Assembly (NCBI RefSeq): GCF_963678635.1 | Contig: NC_087063.1 | Coordinates: 57,296,759-57,360,758 of the forward strand | Direction of reading: 5' to 3' | Source of the DNA: Symsagittifera roscoffensis | Taxonomy: Eukaryota; Xenacoelomorpha; Acoela; Convolutidae | DNA: 64,000 bases | Part shown: positions 21,161-33,041 of the stretch, one piece after another | Layout: the number at the start of each line of letters is the position of its first letter | How positions within the stretch are numbered: the first letter of the stretch is position 1 | Program-made: the position numbers and the translations under genes | The notes under the pieces: model-generated | Told to the model about the DNA's origin: nothing | The model's database searches: none | Seen by the model: the letters and a program-made list of their open reading frames with translations, nothing else

Positions 21161-22047
21161 TAGCCTAATCCTATTCCAATTTAATTTCAATTATTTGGCG
21201 GAAAACAAAAAAGTGCTAATAGACTATATGTCACAAAATCCAAATAGATTGGCAAAACCCCCAAGCGAGCACAATGAGGATTTTTTTTGTAGCATCAAAT
21301 AATGCATTCAAAAACAATCTGAAGGTGATTGACAACGTCATTCTTAATAAGTTAGCCAATCAGAATATGGCATCTGATGAAAACAACGGAAAATAAAAGG
21401 ACAACAATTAACACTTCAAACTCTAAGCTGAATGAGCAATATTCCAAAAAGTTTCGCAAGCGGTCAATTGCAAAAGCCGAAACTAATTCAGCTCAAATCA
21501 TTCTCAAATCATGCTCAAATCATTCTGCAAATCAGTCGGCTCTTGCTCGAACGATAAACGCAAAAGAAAAATCACATTCTCGCATAATAATCTTATTGTC
21601 GGTGATTTCAACGAATGTGGCCAAATATACAAACAGAACAAAGAAAATGAGCCGAAAGCAAGATTTAAAGAATCGCAAAGGCGGGTTCGGAGGACCGGAC
21701 AGAAATGCAAGATGAGTATGTGAGTGGAACAAACTACAACATTGCATGCCAGAGGGAACGTGCCCCAAATGAGGAACCGACCACAATGACAAATACAAAA
21801 CTAGAAATTAGCCACCAAGAGATAACCGAGGGGATAGTGGCCAGAGTAAATCAGACGACAATGACAGAGACGGAAGAGGACACACCGCTATTCCGGGAAA
21901 GATTACAGAAGGTTCTGGGGATCAAGTTCATCGCCGCAGCTACCAAAAAAGGTCGAAATCTCAGACAACTCATCAATTCTGTAAAAAAAGGACTGGGACG
22001 CGATCAAATCCTCATACGGCCAGTAACGGTTCAATGTCCGCAACCAG

Positions 22048-22890
22048 TTGCATGTGCGGGAGGAATGCTTGCTGATCGACAAACGTATCGTCATCCCAAC
22101 ACAGCTGCCTCAGACAAAACTGGAAAGCCTCCATCTGACACATCCAGGGTCGGCCACCATGCTGGACTTATGTCAAAACGTGTGGTTCCCACACATCCAT
22201 CGATCAAATTTCCAGATGGCACAAAGTTGCAAGCATTGTACAGAGCAAGGTAAATACCTTAAACCAATAAAGTCGTAAACCAAATGAAGAAGTACAATTA
22301 GAATTTGCCAGACCACTCCGCGATGAATTAAATAAGGATGTTTACCTACTAGTTGCAATAGACAAATGGACGAAAATTTCGAACGAACAAAAGTCGTTTC
22401 AAATAGCACGGCGGATGTCACCATGAAATTTTTGCAACGGTATATTTTAAATAACGGAGAACTCCATGAGCTAAGATGGGACAAAGCACAAACATTTAGA
22501 GCAAAAAAAATTCAGCTTTTTTGCAACACAAATAATATTAAGTTACTCTTCGCACCGTTAGATGACCATAGAGCCATAGGGGTTGTCGAAAAAATGATTG
22601 TGAAACGTGGGCTAGGTGTTATGAGGATAGATCCGGCAAATATACCATACAATTTAGCATCGCACGTTGCCGAGATAATAAAAACTTTGCATATAATATC
22701 ACATGGTGAAACAAAGTTTTCACCTTTCGAAGCACATTTGGGTAGAAAACCAAGTACTCATCTGTCCAACGTAGCAACAACTAGCTCACCTAACAACCTT
22801 AATTGGGAAAATGCAGAAGACGCATGTTTAGATCAAAAAAACCTCACCAATACACCCTTGCCAGCTGAAATCAAGCACGATTTGCAATAG
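22048..22890 (+). pseudogene. Element II-b: integrase
   Basis: The H2C2 zinc finger is clear: LHLTHPGSATM ... VWFPHIH ... CKHCTEQGKYLKPI. The core follows with DVYLLVAIDKW (first Asp), LRWDKAQTFR (second Asp) and GVVEKM (Glu), separated by frame changes. This gives a D,D,E layout of retroviral/Gypsy type. A 29-bp difference distinguishes it from II-c after GVVE. Confidence 0.75.
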
Positions 22891-23221
22891 TCGGATGATG
22901 AGGTATCTGTCAACCAACGAAAATAGCTGCAACGGAAAACGACTGAAGTAAACCAGGCAACAACACTAGCAACAGGTGCAAAACTCAAACGAAATGTAGA
23001 AATAAATATAGATAAATTAAACAATAGTTATATAGAAATACAGACACCAACTGGCAAAACATTAGCAAACGACTAGAGCAAGTGGCAAGAAATACAATCC
23101 GAGTGGCTACTAAAATGAAAGATCCTATACTTTCGAACAAAAATATAAAACAATTGACGGAAAGAATTAAACATACAGACCTTATACAGCATGGGTTCAG
23201 GCATTCGGAAAACAACAAAGA

Positions 23222-24110
23222 TTGTTAAGAAAAAGTGGGGTTGCTTTTGTTCCTAATCCGCTAACCTACGGACCATGTCGACAATCACGGTTGAGTGACT
23301 ACGTAGCGTACAAATCCGCAAGGAGACCAGGACCTTGTCTTCGTTTTTTAGACATCGAAGATCCAAAAGAGCCTCAACACAAAATGATCCGGGAGGATGA
23401 AGAAACAGGACTGACAAAAAAACTGACACGGAAGGAACAAGCAAAGATCCAAGAGCAGAGCAGTAAAGAAAACAGTCCAACCAAACGGCGAGCTACGCGA
23501 ATGGGGAAGAAAACAGGCGGACAACCGGGCGACAAACCTCCAGGAGTTTATCAATGGAGAAAAATACGATAACGCAACCAACAAACAAGGACTGAACCGT
23601 TTACAGCGACACGGAAAGAAAAAAATCATCAGTTTCAGAAGCGGCCGAGCCATTGGTTTTAAGGGTCAACCAAAAGAGAACACCTCCAGAAACGACTTCC
23701 ACCTCAGCGACCACGGTACCAACAAGACGTTCAATTCATCAACGTCACTCAACTCTGGCAAAAGCTTTTGGGGACCCCATCCCAATGAACTCAAACAACG
23801 AACCAGCCGCACACCGAAAGCCGATAAATTTAACATCGATTCACCGCCAGAACAACAGAACTCACCAAGTAAGCCAAGCCTAAAAACACCAATACAAGAA
23901 ATGGGCTTCACGGATAAAACACCCGAGTATCAGGCTTGTATGAATTTTCGGGAATCGGTTAGCCCGAAAAATGAAGAGAAACCAACAGACAAAATCTTAG
24001 ATCTTATTTCGTTAGACGACAGCCCAAACAAGATGGAGATTTTATTCATAAAAAGAAAGCAAGGCGGGAAGCAAGGGGACGACAACACAATCAACAAAGC
24101 CACGCAATAA
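23222..24110 (+). pseudogene. Element II-b: 3' coding tail downstream of integrase
   Basis: Basic/acidic low-complexity open frames: GVAFVPNPLTYGPC, RRPGPCLRFLDIEDPKEPQ, then a Lys/Glu-rich run and FTDKTPEYQACMNFRESV, LISLDDSPNKMEILFIKRK. It is more intact as one 241-codon frame in II-c (30382-31107). No chromodomain or env signature can be recognised; the role is unknown. Confidence 0.5.
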
Positions 24111-24269
24111 GAACATGAGAAATTGGAGGACGACAACAATAACGAGGAAACAGGAGAGCCAAAAACTCGACACAAAATCCGAGAGAGAAAAAAATTGAAT
24201 AGCCAATCCTCAAGGGGCTATAAAACTCAAATTCAAAACTTTAAAAGAAAAATTCCTGAAAAAAGGGAG

Positions 24270-24510
24270 TGTCATCCGGTACGGATGGATAAACTCATCA
24301 TCATTGCCTTCTATTTATTTGATTAACATATTTATATATCATCTGGTCAGTTGATCTTGATAAGGCTGCGTCTGACCTGAGATCATGAGCAAGAGCTCAG
24401 ACGCTGATTTATAATTTTAAAGACAGCTGTTTCACCCAACCCGCATGAAGATTACGTTTATCCATCCGATCGGATTCGATATACTCACGTCCATAATTGT
24501 AGGTATGACA
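24270..24510 (+). repeat. LTR shared by II-b (3') and the next tandem unit (5')
   Basis: 241 bp, TGTCATCCGG ... GTAGGTATGACA. It is preceded by a purine tract (as a 3' LTR should be) and followed by TGGTGCAGTC primer-binding sequence and the gag start (as a 5' LTR should be). This dual context is the mark of a tandem LTR-element array. Confidence 0.85.
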
Positions 24511-24680
24511 TGGTGCAGTCAGCAGGATTTTCGAAAAACCCGCTGAATTTTAACCCACTTTGGGAGAAAGCCTCAGCCGAGCCACCACTGGAGTGGTCAA
24601 AGTGGGCAGCAATATTCGCAATGGCAGTATTTGCCAAAGACGGGATCGAAGAAAGAACCCTACAAAAGAACTAACCACCG
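24511..24680 (+). pseudogene. Element II leader and gag start, truncated
   Basis: PBS, leader and the first gag codons (AEPPLEWSKWAAIFAMAVFAKDGI), cut after AACTAACCACCG and fused to unrelated block A. Confidence 0.75.
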
Positions 24681-25805
24681 GTAAAGAAAAAAATTACAAA
24701 CAAGAATGTCTATTTAGTTGAAAAGGTTATCATTATTATCGAATTTCTGAATTTATTGACTGTTTTCATTTTTTGATTAGCTACGTGGAACTCCTAAAAT
24801 TAATTAGGTTCTAAATAAGGTAAAAACATTTTACAGTGAGTGTTGATACAAAATAATTTAAAACTGGTACAACAATTCGAGCTTTTTCAAATTTTTTTTT
24901 GCTCATTTCATTAAAAAATATGTTTCTATCAAAAGCGTTTTCATGTCTGAAATGATAATTTATTAGAATTTAAGGTTGAACTACTACAAAAAAACTAAAA
25001 AATTGGTGGACACATGACATTGATGGAGATCGTATTAGTTTCAACTTGTATAGAAACACAGAAAATTCAATAATAATGTTGAGAAGATGGAGAGGAGTTT
25101 TCAGAAAAGAAAAGTATTTCAAGATTTATCAACAAAGTTTTTATTTAGAATAGTTAACTCAGATTGAGTGGTCAATCAGTAAAAAACAAAACAATGGAAG
25201 AGGCTATGAAACAAAAATTGAAGACTAGTAACATCATTTTGATTACTGTTTATAATTTGATACAAATACAAAATCTAGGTTTGTCAGAGTAAGTTTCAAG
25301 CAATCATTCAAATTTCAAAGAATTCCGGTTGTTTTTATTACAATATATAAAAAGAAAGTGATAATTTTTGTACATTTTGGTAATTTTTTTTTCACTGGTT
25401 AGAAAAAGAACAAATCGAGAAAATTTTGATCGAAATTCCAAAATTTGAACTGAGTATCGAAAAAATAATAAAAACCAGAAACGAAATCTCATTTATCTCA
25501 TTTTGGTGTCAATTGTATATGTTAATTATGTTAGAAAATTTCATTAAAACTGATTGGTTGGGAGTTTCATAAACATTCTTGGTTCTGATTTACAAAGTTT
25601 TTTGAAATCTGTGAATGCTTCATTCTGATTGGTTACTACCACAAATACTACCTATGAAGGAATGCTCTATATCTACAAAAGATATCAAAATTGTTGAAAA
25701 ATACATGAGAAGTAGAGCTAAATTCTGATGGGTTGACATTAAATTTGATGAAAATTCCATGACCATTGAAGTTTGTTACTGATTGAGTGATATCAAAAAA
25801 AATAA
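24681..25805. repeat. Block A, copy 1 (C2H2 upstream region)
   Basis: 1.1 kb of AT-rich sequence, repeated at 31679-32780 with about 97% identity by eye; copy 2 lacks a short piece near 25370-25390. In copy 2 this block runs directly into the upstream region of the C2H2 relic, so block A is its former 5' flank. Here it is cut at about 25805 and joined to element II nucleocapsid. No gene seen. Confidence 0.8.
25545..25795 (+). promoter_or_regulatory. CTGATTGG/ATTGG-type motif array in block A
   Basis: ACTGATTGGTTGG (about 25550), TTCTGATTGGTTAC (about 25627), TTCTGATGGGTTG (about 25719) and ACTGATTGAGTG (about 25777), all same orientation, spaced 58-92 bp. Confidence 0.35.
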
Positions 25806-26445
25806 AATGTGGTAATCAATTGAACAAAACCACTGACAATCATGTCCCGCAAAGGATAAAATCTGTTCAAAATGCGTCAATAGGGGCTATTTTGCCAAAG
25901 TGTGTCGCTCAGAAAATGTTAATTATATGGGAGACCACATCAACGAAGAGGAACAAGAAGAAATTGAATCCGAGAGTCGGGGAACAGAACTCGATCCAGT
26001 CGCTTTTGCCGAATTCACATCTAAAGATGATTGGGAAGACTATCAAGTCGATAATGTTTCAACAATGGCAATATCGGAAGCATTTAAAATCAAAAACACA
26101 ACAAGCTGGTCCGAGGATGATTTAAATAGGCGCATAAATAAGCTGAAGACAAAAACAGAAGATTTATTAGCAATTGCTGATTCCGGGATCCCAATGTCGT
26201 TCCTAAACAAAAAAACAGCTCGGCGATTACAAGATAATGACGAATCCACAGTATTTACACAAATTCCACCGGGAGACACAGCTCGGAATTTAGCATGTTA
26301 CAATGGCGAAAGAATTATTCCGACAGGAGGAATAATTGTTACAATTGAATCTGGAGGCCGGAAAATAAGAGCTGCCCCATTCATCATAGTCGATGATCAG
26401 ATAGCAAACATCATAGACAGAAAATTTTACCACAAATTGGAGTAA
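25806..26445 (+). pseudogene. Element II-c: nucleocapsid + protease
   Basis: Same content as 19173-19809: CSKC-type knuckle with Tyr for His, and an open 181-codon frame from 25900 with the D-S-G active site (AIADSGIPMSF). Few amino-acid differences from II-b (for example IPPGDTAR for IPPGDLAR). Confidence 0.75.
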
Positions 26446-27370
26446 AATTGGAAAAGAAAACAAAAACAAGGGGACGTACTGAAGATACGCGAACAAGAAG
26501 AATTAAACCCTGAAATCGAACAATGGTTCAGAGACAGCTATCCACAACTATGCATTCGTGTTGCAAATCCGAAAAACCACGTAAAGCAAACACAATTTGG
26601 TAAAGATAATATCCCGGTACAGCAGACGGGACGTCGTGTCCTGGTTCATCTACAAGAACGAATAGAAAAAGAACTCAACAAATTTATGGATCAAAAACAC
26701 ATAAAAAAACTGGATGAAGGCTCAGATCGACAATTCATCAGTCCAATCATGATTACCGTACCAAAAGACCAGTCGGAAAAATTGGCTTTAGACCAGAAAA
26801 AGATATATAAATTTAGTCACAAGATACCTTGTTAAATTTTTAGCTATCTTTCATAAATACCAGATGCCTAGCATTGACTTACTATTAGAGAAAATAGCAC
26901 AAGTGGTGAAATCAAACATTAAACAGCAACCCCTATTCTCAACATTAGATTTGCGATACGAGTACTCACAAATCCCGCTAGACAAACCAACTCGTTAACA
27001 ATGCAACTTCAGTCTAATTGTTGGCAATGCACCGGAACTTACCAATTTCGAACAGGCTTTTACGGCCTCACGAATATGCCAGCTGAATTTCAAAAGGATA
27101 TCGACTTAATTCTTATAAATTGTTCAAACACCTATGCATACCTAGACGACATATTGATCGTGACGAAGGGGTCGGTTGAAATACACAAAAAAACTGCAAA
27201 TGATCTGGAAAGATTAGCTGGAGAAAATCTTGCCATATCTTTGGACAAAAGAAAGTTATATATTAAATTATTTTATATGATAAGAAAAACAGAGGCAATC
27301 GAAAAACTTTCTCCACCAAAACAGCAAAAAAGCTTTATGGGTTCTATTCTATACACCATCTCACCATGTA
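26446..27370 (+). pseudogene. Element II-c: reverse transcriptase
   Basis: FISPIMITVPKDQSEKLALD is better preserved here than in II-b. Motif A (STLDLRYEYSQIPLD) and YLDD (YAYLDDILIVTKG) are in shifted frames. The open frame at 27001-27405 covers the palm and thumb. A 6-bp TTCTAT duplication at about 27345 shifts the frame into the connection domain. Confidence 0.8.
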
Positions 27371-27797
27371 CATACCAAACTTGGCACAAACAGCAGCAGC
27401 GTTAGGACCACTATTAAAAAGTACAGAGAAAAATAAACCAAATAATTGGAAACAGAAACACAATACATCATTGGAAAACATTAAAACGTTAGTCTCTGAA
27501 AAAACAAAAAATATAAATTTTGACCAAAATCTGGAAACACGTATAGTAACTGACGCTCCTACATCAGGGTTAGGGGCGTCACTCAAACAACCTTCACCAG
27601 AAGGTTGATTGGCAATAGCTTATGCATCACGATTTTCAATTTCCCTTGAGGAAAAACATTCACTCAATGAGCTCGAAGTACTCGGTGTAGTGTGGGTCAT
27701 TGATCACCGTCATCACAGTTCATCAAGTTTTGATCAACGCTTGAAACGCAAGCGAGAGATCAAAAACCAGTCAAAGCAGATTAACCAGATAGATTGA
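27366..27797 (+). pseudogene. Element II-c: RNase H
   Basis: TDAPTSGLGASLKQ, stop, then YASRFSISLEEKHSLNELEVL and VVWVIDHRHH, as in II-b, including the same TGA after PSPEG. Confidence 0.75.
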
Positions 27798-28067
27798 TAG
27801 CCTAATCCTACTCCAATTTAATTACAATTATTTGGCGGATAACAAAAAAGTGCTAATAGACTATATGTCACAAAATCCAAATAGATTGGCAAAACCCCCA
27901 AGCGAGTACAATGAGGATTTTTTTGTAGCATCAAATAATGCATTCAAAAACAATCTGAAGGTGATTGACAACGTCATTCTTAATAAGTTAGCCAATCAGA
28001 ATATGGCATCTGATGAAAACAACGGAAAATAAAAGGACAACAATTAACACTTCAAACTCTAAGCTGA

Positions 28068-29246
28068 ATGAGCAATATTCCAAAAAGTTCCGCAAGCGGT
28101 CAATTGCAAAAGCCGAAACTAATTCAGCTCAAATCATTCTCAAATCATGCTCAATCATTCTGCAAATCAGTCGGCTCTTGCTCGAACGATAAACGCAAAA
28201 GAAAAATCACATTCTCGCATAATAATCTTATCGTCGGAGATTTCAACAAATGTGGCCAAATATACAAACAGAACAAAGAAAATGAGCCGAAAGCAAGATT
28301 TAACGAATTGCAAAGGCGGGTTCGTTCCAGACGAAGTAAAGTTGCTAAAGACGAAGTAAAGTTGCAACATCACGTGGCAGAAAGGAGGAAAAACTGTTCA
28401 ATTGGCAGAGGACGTCGGGCAGAGAGGAGAGACTATCAGATCCTCGGTGGCACAAGCGACCACCAACTACAAAAAAAACAACAACCATCACATCTGCCAC
28501 ATCACCAAAAAACTTCAAGAGATCTACTTTCCTCAATGCCACCAGTTAAAAGTTTCCCGAAAACAATTTTTAACGAAGAAACTACAAAATCAGAGAGGCA
28601 ACAAAAACTCAGAGTAAGGACAACACAAGCGGTACAAATGGACAACTGCAAATTGTTTGCGGAGACACAAACTGACAATAGGGAGGACCGGACAGAAATG
28701 CAAGATGAGTATGTGAGTGGAACAAACTACAACATTGCATGCCAGAGGGAACGTGCCCCAAATGAGGAACCGACCACAATGACAAATACAAAACTAGAAA
28801 TTAGCCACCAAGAGATAACCGAGGGGATAGTGGCCAGAGTAAATCAGACGACAACGACAGAGACGGAAGAGGACACACCGCTATTCCGGGAAAGATTACA
28901 GAAGGTTCTGGGGATCAAGTTCATCGCCGCAGCTACCAAAAAAGGTCGAAATCTCAGACAACTCATCAATTCTGTAAAAAAAGGACTGGGACGCGATCAA
29001 ATCCTCATACGGCCAGTAACGGTTCAATGTCCGCAACCAGTTGCATGTGCGGGAGGAATGCTTGCTGATCGACAAACGTATCGTCATCCCAACACAGCTG
29101 CCTCAGACAAAACTGGAAAGCCTCCATCTGACACATCCAGGGTCGGCCACCATGCTGGACTTATGTCAAAACGTGTGGTTCCCACACATCCATCGATCAA
29201 ATTTCCAGATGGCACAAAGTTGCAAGCATTGTACAGAGCAAGGTAA
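28068..29246 (+). CDS. 392-codon open frame overlapping the pol tether and integrase finger
   Basis: A single long ATG-initiated frame between RNase H and the integrase core. It is Lys/Arg/Gln-rich (NDKRKRKITFSHNN, RRVRSRRSKVAKDE, a poly-Gln/His patch), with TTTTETEEDTPLFRERLQK in the middle. Its last 70 codons read a different frame of the same DNA that encodes the integrase H2C2 finger (29041-29271). It could be a fortuitous frame, a pol segment reached by frameshifting, or an overprinted accessory ORF. In II-b a deletion reduces it to 182 codons. No domain recognised. Confidence 0.35.
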   Translation: MSNIPKSSASGQLQKPKLIQLKSFSNHAQSFCKSVGSCSNDKRKRKITFSHNNLIVGDFNKCGQIYKQNKENEPKARFNELQRRVRSRRSKVAKDEVKLQHHVAERRKNCSIGRGRRAERRDYQILGGTSDHQLQKKQQPSHLPHHQKTSRDLLSSMPPVKSFPKTIFNEETTKSERQQKLRVRTTQAVQMDNCKLFAETQTDNREDRTEMQDEYVSGTNYNIACQRERAPNEEPTTMTNTKLEISHQEITEGIVARVNQTTTTETEEDTPLFRERLQKVLGIKFIAAATKKGRNLRQLINSVKKGLGRDQILIRPVTVQCPQPVACAGGMLADRQTYRHPNTAASDKTGKPPSDTSRVGHHAGLMSKRVVPTHPSIKFPDGTKLQALYRAR

Positions 29247-29890
29247 ATACCTTAAACCAATAAAGTCGTAAGCCAAATGAAGAAGTACAATTAGAATTTG
29301 CCAGACCACTCCGCGATGAATTAAATAAGGATGTTTACCTACTAGTTGCAATAGACAAATGGACGAAAATTTCGAACGAACAAAAGTCGTTTCAAATACC
29401 ACGGCGGATGTCACCATGAAATTTTTGCAACGGTATATTTTAAAAAACGGAGAACTCCATGAGCTAAGATGGGACAAAGCACAAATATTTAGAGCAAAAA
29501 AAATCCAGCTTTTTTGCAACACAAAAAATATTAAGTTACTCTTCGCACCGGTAGATGACCATAGAGCCATAGGGGTTGTCGAAAGAATGATTGTGACAGT
29601 GAAACGTGGGCTAGGTGTTATGAGGATAGATCCGGCAAATATACCATACAATTTAGCATCGCACGTTGCCGAGATAATAAAACTTTGCATATAATATCAC
29701 ATGGTGAAACAAAGTTTTCACCTTTCGAAGCACATTTGGGTAGAAAACCAAGTACTCCTCTGTCCAACGTAGCAACAACTAGCTCACCTAACAACCTTAA
29801 TTGGGAAAATGCAGAAGACGCATGTTTAGATCGAAAAAACCTCACGAATACACCCTTGCCAGCTGAAATCAAGCACGATTTGCAATAGTC
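29041..29890 (+). pseudogene. Element II-c: integrase
   Basis: H2C2 finger (LHLTHPGSATM, CKHCTEQGKY), then the catalytic blocks YLLVAIDKW, LRWDKAQIFR and GVVERMIVTVK. The Glu block is better preserved here than in II-b. Frame changes at 29355 and 29690 break it. Confidence 0.75.
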
Positions 29891-30213
29891 GGATGATGAG
29901 GTATCTGTCAATCAACGAAAATAACTGCAACGGAAAACGACTGAAGTAAACCAGGCAACAACACTAGCAACAGGTGCAAAACTCAAACGAAATGTAGAAA
30001 TAAATATAGATAATTTAAACAATAGTTATAAAGAAATACAGACACCAACTGGTAAAACATTAGCAAACGACTAGAGCAAGTGGCAAGAAATACAATCCGA
30101 GTGGCTACTAAAATGAAAGATCCTACACTTTCGAACAAAAATATAAAACAATTGACGGAAAGAATTAAACATACAGACCTTATACAGCATGAGTTCAGGC
30201 ATTCGGAAAACAA

Positions 30214-31107
30214 CGTAGATTGTTAAGAAAAAGTGGGGTTGCTTTTGTTCCTAATCCGCTAACCTACGGACCATGTCGACAATCACGGTTGAGTGACTAC
30301 GTAGCGTACAAATCCGCAAGGAGACCAGGACCTTGTCTTCGTTTTTTAGACATCGAAGATCCATAAGAGCCTCAACACAAAATGATCCGGGAGGATGAAG
30401 AAACAGAACTGACAAAAAAACTGACACGGAAGGAACAAGCAAAGATCCAAGAGCAGAGCAGTAAAGAAAACAGTCCAACCAAACGGCAAGCTACGCGAAT
30501 GGGGAACAGAACAGGCGGACGACCGGGCGACAAACCTCCAGGAGTTTATCAATGGAGAAAATACGATAACGCAACCAACAAACAAGGACTGAACCGTTTA
30601 CAGCGACACGGAAAGAAAAAAATCATCAGTTTCAGAAGCGGCCGAGCCATTGCTTTTAAGGGTCAACCAAAAGAGAACACCTCCAGAAACGACTTCCACC
30701 TCAGCGACCCCGGTACCAACAAGACGTTCAATTCATCAACGTCACTCAACTCTGGCAAAAGTTTTTGGGGACCCCATCCCAATGAACTCAAACAAAGAAC
30801 CAGCCGCACACCGAAAGCCGATAAACTTAACATCGATTCACCGCCAGAACAACAGAACTCACTAAGTAAGCCAAGTCTAAAAATACCAATACAAGAAATG
30901 GGCTTCACGGATGAAACACCCGAGTATCAGGCTTGTATGAATTTTCGGGAAGCGGTTAGCCCGAAAAATGAAGAGAAACCAACAGACAAAATCTTAGATC
31001 TTATTTCGTTAGACGACAGCCCAAACAAGATGGAGATTTTATTCATAAAAAGAAAGCAAGGCGGGCAGCAAGGGGACGAAAACACAATCAACAAAGCCAC
31101 GCGATAA
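30214..31107 (+). pseudogene. Element II-c: 3' coding tail
   Basis: A TAA (GATCCATAAGAG) splits GPCLRFLDIEDP from a 241-codon frame (30382-31107) rich in Lys, Glu, Gln, Asn and Ser. Motifs include GRAIAFKGQPKENTS, SFWGPHPNELKQRTSR and LISLDDSPNKMEIL. The tail sits where many Gypsy elements carry an integrase extension or third ORF; no transmembrane or fusion features are present. Confidence 0.5.
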
Positions 31108-31267
31108 GAACATGAGAAATTGGAGGACGACAACAATAACGAGGAAACAGGAGAGCCAAAAACTAGACACAAAATCCGAGAGAGAGAAAAATTGAATAGC
31201 CAATCCTCAAGGGGCTATAAAACTCAAATTCAAAAGTATTAAAAGAAAAATTCCTGAAAAAAGGGAG

Positions 31268-31508
31268 TGTCATCCGGTACGGATCGATAAACTCATCATC
31301 ATTGCCATCTATTTATTTGATTAACATATTTATATATCATCTGGTCAGTTGAACTTGATAAGGCTGCGTCTGACCTGAGATCATGAGCAAGAGCTCAGAC
31401 GCTGATTTATAATTTTAAAGACAGCTGTTTCACCCAACTCGCATCAAGATTACGTTTATCCATCCGATCGGATTCGATATACTCACGTCCATACTTGTAG
31501 GTATGACA
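31268..31508 (+). repeat. 3' LTR of element II-c
   Basis: 241 bp, TGTCATCCGG ... GTAGGTATGACA. Preceded by GAAAAAAGGGAG and followed by a mutated primer-binding site (CGGTGCAGTC) and a truncated gag start (31509-31678), exactly as at 24270-24680. Confidence 0.85.
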
Positions 31509-31678
31509 CGGTGCAGTCAGCAGGATTTTCGAAAAACCCGCTGAATTTTAACCCACTTTGGGAGAAAGCCATAGCCGAGCCACCACTGGAGTGGTCAAAG
31601 TGGGCAGCAATATTTGCAATGGCAGTATTTGCCAAAGACGGGATCGAAGAATGAACCTTACAAAAGAACTAACCACTG

Positions 31679-32780
31679 GTAGAGAAAAAAATTACAAACA
31701 AGAATGTCTATTTAGTTGAAAACATTATCATTATTATCGATTTTCTGAATTTATTGACTGTTTTCATTTTTTGATTAGCTACATGGAACTCCTAAAACTA
31801 ACTAGGTTCTAAATAAGGTAAAAACATTTTACAGTGAGTGTTGATACAAAATAATTTAAAACTGGTACAACAATTCGAGCTTTTTCAAGTTTTTTTTTGC
31901 TTATTTCATTAAGAAATATGTTTCTATCAAAAGCGTTTTCATGTCTGAAATGATAATTTATTAGAATTTAAGGTTGAACTACTACAAAAAAACTAAAAAA
32001 TTGGTGGACACATGACATTGATGGAGATCGTATTAGTTTCAACTTGTATAGAAACACGGAAAATTCAATAATAATGTTGAGAAGATGGAGAGGAGTTTTC
32101 AGAAAAGAAAAGTACTTCAAGATTTATCAACAAAGTTTTTATTTAGAATAGTTAACTCAGATTGAGTAGTCAATCAGTAAAAAACAAAACAATGGAAGAG
32201 GCTATGAAACAAAAATTGAAGACTAGTAACATCACTTTGATTACTGTTTATAATTAGATACAAATACAAAATCTAGATTTGTCAGAGTAAGTTTCAAGCA
32301 ATCATTCAAATTTAAAAGAATTCCAGTTGTCTTTATTAAAATATATTAAAAGAAAGTGATAATTCACTGGTTAGAAAAAGAACAAATCGAAAAATTTTTG
32401 ATCGAAATTCCAAAATTTGAACTGAATATCGAAAAAAATAATAAAAACCAGAAACGAAATCTCATTTATCTCACTTTGGTGTCAATTGTATATGTTAATT
32501 ATGTTAGAAAGTTTCATTAAAACTGATTGATTGGGAGTTTCATAAACATTCTTGGTTCTGATTTACAAAGTTTTTTGAAATCTGTGAATGCTTCATTCTG
32601 ATTGGTTACTACCACAAATACTACCTGTGAAGGAATGTTCTATATCTACAAAAGATATCAAAATTGTTGAAAAATACATGAGAAGTATAGCTCAATTCTG
32701 ATGGGTTGACATTAAATTTGTTGAAAATTTCATGATCATTGAAGTTTGTTACTGATTGAGTGATATCAGAAAAAATAAAA
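31679..32780. repeat. Block A, copy 2
   Basis: Copy of 24681-25805, here contiguous with the C2H2 relic upstream region. No gene seen within it. Confidence 0.8.
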
Positions 32781-32900
32781 TTTTCCTTATAAGTAATGCT
32801 CGACTCTGATTGCTTGATAGCAAAACTTTTGAAAACTCGTATGGATGATTTTTTTTTCAGCTAGGCTAAATAGCATATCCATTCTGATTTTCTTTCACCT
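32515..32900 (+). promoter_or_regulatory. Six-member CTGATTG motif array upstream of the C2H2 relic
   Basis: CTGATTG or near variants at about 32523, 32596, 32697, 32751, 32805 and 32882, all on plus and ending about 160 bp before the ATG at 33042. Two of the six are also present in the inverted copy at 1-390. The motif contains an inverted CCAAT core in its best copies. Confidence 0.4.
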
Positions 32901-33041
32901 GAGATACAATTGGTTAAAAAATTCACATAACTGTTTTTATTTACATTTAATCGCTTTCGAGGCTATCAAATCTTCTTTTGCAAAAATTTGGATTATTCTA
33001 AATCTCCCAATTCTTCTCAAGTTCTTTCTTTACTTACTGAG

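Larger units (their letters stand above)
17966..24510 (+). mobile_element. Element II-b: Gypsy element with both LTRs, inactive
   Basis: 6545 bp: 5' LTR 17966-18207, gag, NC, protease, RT, RNase H, integrase, a long C-terminal tail, purine tract GAAAAAAGGGAG and 3' LTR 24270-24510. The two LTRs differ substantially in their first 90 bp, so the insertion is old or one LTR was exchanged. Many stops and frameshifts. Relative to II-c it has a deletion of about 355 bp near 21690. It differs from element I in LTR, PBS and NC, so it is a separate family. Confidence 0.85.
25806..31508 (+). mobile_element. Element II-c: tandem Gypsy copy lacking its own gag
   Basis: It starts abruptly in the nucleocapsid (AAATGTGGTAATCAATTG) and proceeds through protease, RT, RNase H, integrase, tail, purine tract and LTR (31268-31508). 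It aligns with 19173-24510 throughout, sharing the disabling stops, plus a 355-bp segment (28336-28690) deleted from II-b. Its junctions with block A on both sides show it is one unit of a 7.0-kb tandem duplication rather than a separate insertion. Confidence 0.85.

Noticed and set aside
21377-21715. Separate basic ORF in element II-b
   Set aside because: It is the frame-shifted, deletion-shortened counterpart of the 28068-29246 frame, not an independent gene.
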